NCBI GenBank assembly: GCA_945952425.1
Contig: CAMFIX010000157.1
Span: forward strand, 1 to 6,996
Origin: an uncultured Pseudorhodobacter sp.
GTDB lineage: Bacteria > Pseudomonadota > Alphaproteobacteria > Rhodobacterales > Rhodobacteraceae
Direction of reading: 5' to 3'
Length of the DNA: 6,996 nucleotides
In this document: positions 5,971 to 6,996 of the stretch, in pieces
How positions within the stretch are numbered: position 1 is the first letter of the stretch
Layout: each line of letters opens with the position of its first letter
Made by a program: the position numbers and the translations under genes
The notes under the pieces: generated by a model
What the model saw: the letters and a program-made list of their open reading frames with translations, nothing else
What the model was told of the DNA's origin: nothing
The model's database searches: none

Positions 5971-5988
5971 AATTGAAAGGCGAAGCGG

Positions 5989-6654
5989 ATGCGGGCGGCA
6001 AAACGAGCGGTGGTCTTTGACCTGGATGGAACCTTGGCGGATACGTCGGAGGATCTGCTGGCCGCGGCCAATGCCTGTTTTCTGGGGCTGGGGCTCGGCG
6101 CGCCTTTGGGCCCCGCGGATGCGCTGACCGCCTTTGCAGGCGGGCGGGCCATGCTGCGGCTGGGCTTCGAACGGCTGGGGCTGGCGGGGGATGTGGACGG
6201 GCAGTATCCCAAGCTTCTGGCGCATTATGCCGAAGGCCTCGACCGGGCGACGGTGCTTTACCCCGGCGCGGTGGCGGCGGTGGAGGCTTTGCTTGCGGCG
6301 GGCTTTGTCACCGCCATCTGCACCAACAAGCCCGCGGGCCTGGCCGAAGAGCTGCTGCGGCGGCTGGGCGTGCGCGGGCTTTTCGGCAGCCTGGTCGGCG
6401 CCGACACCTTTCCGGTCCGCAAGCCCGACCCCTTGCCCTACCGCGAGGCGGTCAAGCAGGCGGGCGGCGCGGTCTCGCGCTCGATGCTGGTGGGCGATAC
6501 GGTGACCGACCGCGACACGGGCCGCGCGGCGGGGGTGCCGGTGGTGCTGGTCAGCTTCGGCCCCGAGGGCGAGGGCGTGGCGCGGCTGCAGCCCGATGCG
6601 CTCTTGCACCGTTACGCGGATCTGCCCGCCCTTGCGGAGCGGCTGCTTATCTGA
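5989..6654 (+). CDS. gph: Phosphoglycolate phosphatase, HAD superfamily
   Basis: A 221-residue HAD subfamily IA hydrolase, best read as 2-phosphoglycolate phosphatase. That enzyme clears phosphoglycolate produced by DNA repair or by the oxygenase reaction of Rubisco. Motif I is FDLDGTLADT (10-19), with nucleophile Asp11 and acid-base Asp13. A helical cap follows (about 20-85). Motif II is CTNKP (111-115) with Thr112, motif III is Lys145 in RKPDP, and motif IV is VGDTVTDRDTG (168-178) with Asp170 and Asp174. Length and cap type fit Gph, but related family members act on other small phosphates, so the substrate is probable rather than proven. AAAGG (5976-5980) lies eight bases before the ATG. 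It diverges from glmU, and the next gene starts 37 bases downstream on the same strand with no terminator between. Confidence 0.87.
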   Translation: MRAAKRAVVFDLDGTLADTSEDLLAAANACFLGLGLGAPLGPADALTAFAGGRAMLRLGFERLGLAGDVDGQYPKLLAHYAEGLDRATVLYPGAVAAVEALLAAGFVTAICTNKPAGLAEELLRRLGVRGLFGSLVGADTFPVRKPDPLPYREAVKQAGGAVSRSMLVGDTVTDRDTGRAAGVPVVLVSFGPEGEGVARLQPDALLHRYADLPALAERLLI

Positions 6655-6691
6655 GACAAAAGCGGAACATTTACCACGACAGGGGCTTTCC

Positions 6692-6996
6692 ATGACCACC
6701 CATTCCGAGGGCGGCGCCGCCGCGGGCGCGTCGGCCATGCCCTCGCGCCGCGCATTCATCTTCGTGCTGATCACCGTGCTTCTGGACATGGTGGGCTTCG
6801 GCATCATCATTCCCGTCCTGCCGCAGCTGATCGAGACGGTGGGCCATGTCGACCTGGCCCATGCGGCGGTGATCGGCGGCTGGATGGGGGCGGCCTATTC
6901 GGTGGCGCAGTTCCTGTTCGGGCCGCTGATGGGCAACCTGTCGGACCGCTTCGGGCGGCGGCCCCTGCTGCTTTTGGCGGTCTTCGGGCTGGGGGT
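6692..6996 (+). CDS. MFS transporter of the TetA/TCR type, N-terminal part (runs off the right edge)
   Basis: The first 101 residues of an inner-membrane major facilitator of the drug:H+ antiporter group. A hydrophilic cytoplasmic N-terminus (1-20) is followed by transmembrane helix 1 (about 21-44). This helix carries the TetA-like signature LLDMVGFGIIIPVLP (30-44), typical of tetracycline-efflux-like carriers. A periplasmic loop, transmembrane helix 2 (about 59-80), and the cytoplasmic loop motif A GNLSDRFGRRP (81-91) follow, then the start of helix 3. AGGGG (6681-6685) lies six bases before the ATG; the later Met16 lacks such a site. Chromosomal relatives of this type are common and often not real tetracycline pumps, so the substrate is unknown. 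It could be co-transcribed with gph, from which it is 37 bases away. Confidence 0.88.
   Translation, partial: MTTHSEGGAAAGASAMPSRRAFIFVLITVLLDMVGFGIIIPVLPQLIETVGHVDLAHAAVIGGWMGAAYSVAQFLFGPLMGNLSDRFGRRPLLLLAVFGLG

Larger units (their letters stand above)
5803..5988. other. Divergent glmU-gph intergenic region
   Basis: 186 bases with no convincing gene. The left third holds the glmU ribosome binding site and the candidate glmU promoter. The middle holds the dyad. The right third (about 5920-5980) is a GC-rich palindromic element leading into the gph ribosome binding site. A clear gph promoter is not visible; TTGTCA (5866-5871) with CTATAG (5893-5898) has a 21-base spacer, which is too long for a good sigma-70 site. 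Confidence 0.55.

Noticed and set aside
5893..6810. A 305-codon minus-strand frame opposite gph
   Set aside because: It is antisense to a gene with all four HAD motifs intact; its composition is typical of a shadow frame in GC-rich DNA.
1..6996. CRISPR arrays, insertion sequences, tRNA/rRNA genes, phage or defence genes
   Set aside because: No spaced direct repeats, terminal inverted repeats with a transposase, structural RNA signatures or relevant protein motifs were seen.

Overview
The window is GC-rich chromosomal DNA. Protein similarity, gene order, GC-rich codon use and the type of intergenic palindromes all suggest an alphaproteobacterium of the Rhodobacteraceae (Rhodobacter/Paracoccus type). 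The Usg-family protein is an alphaproteobacterial marker. The assignment to family is an inference from recalled families; nothing in the window names a species.

Layout. Positions 1-907 (minus strand) hold the N-terminal 302 codons of DNA gyrase subunit A, apparently starting at a TTG codon. A 193-bp divergent gap separates gyrA from usg (1101-1364, plus), a small conserved protein. Two perfect GC-rich hairpins (1364-1417) then lie between usg and a convergent minus-strand gene block. In transcription order that block is glmU (5802-4459), glmS (4458-2659), a PNPOx-like flavin-binding protein (2645-2106) and an AlkD-like DNA alkylation repair protein (2109-1435). Junctions within the block are 0 bp, 13 bp and a 4-bp overlap, so it reads as one operon. 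A 186-bp divergent intergenic region (5803-5988) carries a plausible glmU promoter, an imperfect 17-bp dyad and a GC-rich palindromic element that runs into the gph leader. On the plus strand follow a HAD-family phosphoglycolate phosphatase (5989-6654) and the start of a Tet-type MFS transporter (6692 to the window edge).

Function. GlmS makes glucosamine-6-phosphate from fructose-6-phosphate and glutamine. GlmU carries out the last two steps to UDP-N-acetylglucosamine, the precursor of peptidoglycan and lipid A. No phosphoglucosamine mutase (GlmM) gene is present in the window. The two downstream genes, a flavin-type protein and a base-repair protein, have no obvious link to amino-sugar synthesis and may simply be co-transcribed. 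Gyrase A, Gph and the MFS pump are separate units.

The window is mostly ordinary core genome. I see no CRISPR array, insertion sequence, tRNA, rRNA or defence system, and no strong case for an undescribed system. The points most worth a second look are the intergenic elements, the TTG start of gyrA, and the fusion of an amino-sugar operon with a DNA-repair gene.
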